Both the position numbers and the translations under genes were made by a program. From MGML01 sp964493985 (GTDB lineage: Bacteria; Chloroflexota; Dehalococcoidia; Dehalococcoidales; UBA2162): 5,862 nt of DNA. Location: contig CAZBQL010000148.1 of the NCBI GenBank assembly GCA_964493985.1, positions 1 through 5,862 of the forward strand, read 5' to 3'. The notes beneath the pieces are model-generated. The model ran no database searches and had not been told where the DNA came from. It saw only the letters and a list, made by a program, of their open reading frames with translations. How positions within the stretch are numbered: the first letter of the stretch is position 1; every line of letters begins with the position of its first letter. Below are positions 4,571 to 5,862 of this stretch, piece by piece.

Positions 4571-5785
4571 ATGCATTTCGAAAATTTAAACCTTCACCCG
4601 AGCATATTGAAGGGTGTGCGTGAGCTCGGGTATACGGAACTTACACCTATACAAAACAAAGCAATCCCACCTATACTAAGCGGAAAAGACGTTATCGGAC
4701 TGGCGCAAACAGGAACCGGCAAAACAGCAGCTTTTATACTCCCTATCCTTCAACGTCTTATCGATATGCCCGGAAGACAAATAAACGCAGCTATCATCAC
4801 TCCGACTCGAGAATTATCCGAGCAAATAAGCAATACTGCCAGTAGTCTGGGTAAATACACCGATATAAAAACCACCACCCTCTACGGCGGGACAAACATC
4901 AATAATCAGATCAATGAGTTAAACAGGGGAGTGGAAATAGTCGTTGCCTGTCCGGGAAGATTGATAGACCATCTCTGGAGAGGTACCGTAGACCTGTCCA
5001 GGCTGGAAATTCTTGTTATCGATGAAGCTGACAGGATGTTGGATATGGGCTTCCTTCCCGATATACGGAAAATAATGCAGTGTCTGCTGAAACCAAGGCA
5101 GACACTATTATTTTCGGCAACGATGCCGGCGAGTATCAGGAAGCTTGCCAGGGAAATATTACGCGATCCCGTTACAGTCCAAATAGGACACATTGCTCCG
5201 GCAGCAACCGTATCGCATTACCTGTACCCTGTCAGGCAGCATCTGAAAACATCATTGTTGACAGAACTGCTTTACCGTATCGAATCCAAATCCGTACTCG
5301 TATTTACGCGTACCAGGCACCAGGCTGAGCGTATCACCCGGCATCTCAGGGATTCAGGATTCAAGTCTGCATCATTACAGGGAAATTTATCTCAAAGTAG
5401 ACGAGACGCCGCTCTCGAAGGTTTTCGCTCCGGTTCGATAAAAATTCTGATAGCTACGGATATCGCTGCCCGTGGACTTGATATCACGAGTATTTCCCAC
5501 GTCATCAATTATGATATGCCTGAAAATACAGACGCTTATATCCACCGTATCGGACGCACGGGAAGAGTTAATCATAACGGTGACGCCTTAACCTTCGTGA
5601 CAAAAGATGATACAGAAATGGTTAATTCCATTGAACGTATTCTCAACAGTAATATTGAACGACGTACGCTTGATGGTTTTGATTATGAACAGCCTGGATT
5701 TAAAAAACAAGGATTTCGAAAGAGTCAAAGGATGACACGCAGGAACAGAACAACCGAATACCGTGTTCGCACAAAAATAACGTAA
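4571..5785 (+). CDS. DEAD-box ATP-dependent RNA helicase (RhlE-like)
   Basis: This superfamily 2 helicase unwinds short RNA duplexes or remodels RNA-protein complexes using ATP. All motifs are in order: Q motif (F3 and TPIQ 25-28), I AQTGTGKT (45-52), Ia PTREL (78-82), GG (106-107), Ib CPGRL (127-131), II DEAD (151-154), III SAT (182-184), IV VLVFTRT (242-248), V ATDIAARGLDI (295-305) and VI HRIGRTGR (325-332). The usual TPGR of motif Ib is CPGR, a mild substitution. The tail after about 365 is short and basic (KKQGFRKSQRMTRRNR) and likely binds RNA. At 404 aa it resembles RhlE rather than the longer CsdA/DeaD, which have an extra RNA-binding domain. AGGAG (4561-4565) precedes the start by five bases. 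It follows the RRM gene by 87 bp, and the next gene begins 12 bases after its stop. Confidence 0.98.
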   Translation: MHFENLNLHPSILKGVRELGYTELTPIQNKAIPPILSGKDVIGLAQTGTGKTAAFILPILQRLIDMPGRQINAAIITPTRELSEQISNTASSLGKYTDIKTTTLYGGTNINNQINELNRGVEIVVACPGRLIDHLWRGTVDLSRLEILVIDEADRMLDMGFLPDIRKIMQCLLKPRQTLLFSATMPASIRKLAREILRDPVTVQIGHIAPAATVSHYLYPVRQHLKTSLLTELLYRIESKSVLVFTRTRHQAERITRHLRDSGFKSASLQGNLSQSRRDAALEGFRSGSIKILIATDIAARGLDITSISHVINYDMPENTDAYIHRIGRTGRVNHNGDALTFVTKDDTEMVNSIERILNSNIERRTLDGFDYEQPGFKKQGFRKSQRMTRRNRTTEYRVRTKIT

Positions 5786-5797
5786 AGGAGTAGTGAG

Positions 5798-5862
5798 ATG
5801 AACATACTACTCGTATATCCCAAGTATCCTGACACGTTCTGGAGTTTCAAACACGCTTTGAA
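5798..5862 (+). CDS. Start of a probable B12-binding radical SAM protein (partial)
   Basis: The window ends after 21 codons: MNILLVYPKYPDTFWSFKHAL. This opening matches, as I recall it, the N-terminal cobalamin-binding half of B12-dependent radical SAM proteins, where a first strand 'ILLVYPxxP' leads into 'TFWSFKHAL'. Such proteins carry a Rossmann-like B12 domain followed by a CxxxCxxC radical SAM domain, which lies beyond the window. AAGGAG (5785-5790) seven bases upstream overlaps the helicase stop codon, and the gap between the genes is 12 bases, so co-transcription and perhaps translational coupling with the helicase gene are likely. Substrate unknown; a functional link to RNA metabolism is not implied. 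Confidence 0.8.
   Translation, partial: MNILLVYPKYPDTFWSFKHAL

Noticed and set aside
4906..5575. Frames overlapping the helicase in other registers
   Set aside because: The helicase frame has every DEAD-box motif in order, so the overlapping frames are incidental.

Overview
The window looks like chromosomal DNA of a Chloroflexota bacterium, most likely class Dehalococcoidia. I infer this by recognition, not by search. The evidence is the style of the SigA-type sigma factor (short acidic N-terminus, long insert between regions 1.2 and 2), two copies of the small 'MxFQDKS..C..CG' zinc-ribbon protein common in that phylum, and an RRM protein beside a DEAD-box helicase. All genes I can support lie on the + strand.

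Layout. Positions 1-301 hold no supportable gene but carry a hairpin (66-86), a 21-bp palindrome (202-222) and a possible promoter for a small KOW-domain protein (302-529). A possible 46-residue membrane miniprotein follows (569-709). Next come a structured leader, a one-module zinc-ribbon protein (827-1015) and a full-length primary-type sigma factor (1208-2602). After a roughly 310-base gap with one short palindrome comes a small protein resembling the sporulation protein Cse60 (2913-3146). Positions 3194-3464 are the decayed 3' end of an IS200/IS605-type tnpA plus its right-end hairpin. Abutting it is a 153-bp MITE-like element (3480-3632) with inverted ends and a candidate CTTA target duplication.

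A near-consensus promoter (TTGACA, 17 bp, TATACT; 3675-3703) then drives a co-directional cluster: a two-module zinc-ribbon protein (3814-4113), an RRM RNA-binding protein (4139-4483), a DEAD-box RNA helicase (4571-5785), and the first codons of a probable B12-binding radical SAM protein (5798 to the window edge). The zinc-ribbon, RRM and helicase genes look like an RNA-remodelling set of the kind often induced by cold. The radical SAM gene may simply be downstream.

The most interesting signal is in the two zinc-ribbon leaders. Both contain a 12-bp helix that pairs a TTGGRTGACC segment with the stretch running from the end of the Shine-Dalgarno through the start codon. The paired positions differ between the copies only in ways that keep pairing. 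Both leaders also share an AAGTT(T)AGGTTA box near the predicted transcript start. This looks like a duplicated RNA switch, perhaps an RNA thermometer or cold-responsive element, controlling translation of both zinc-ribbon genes.
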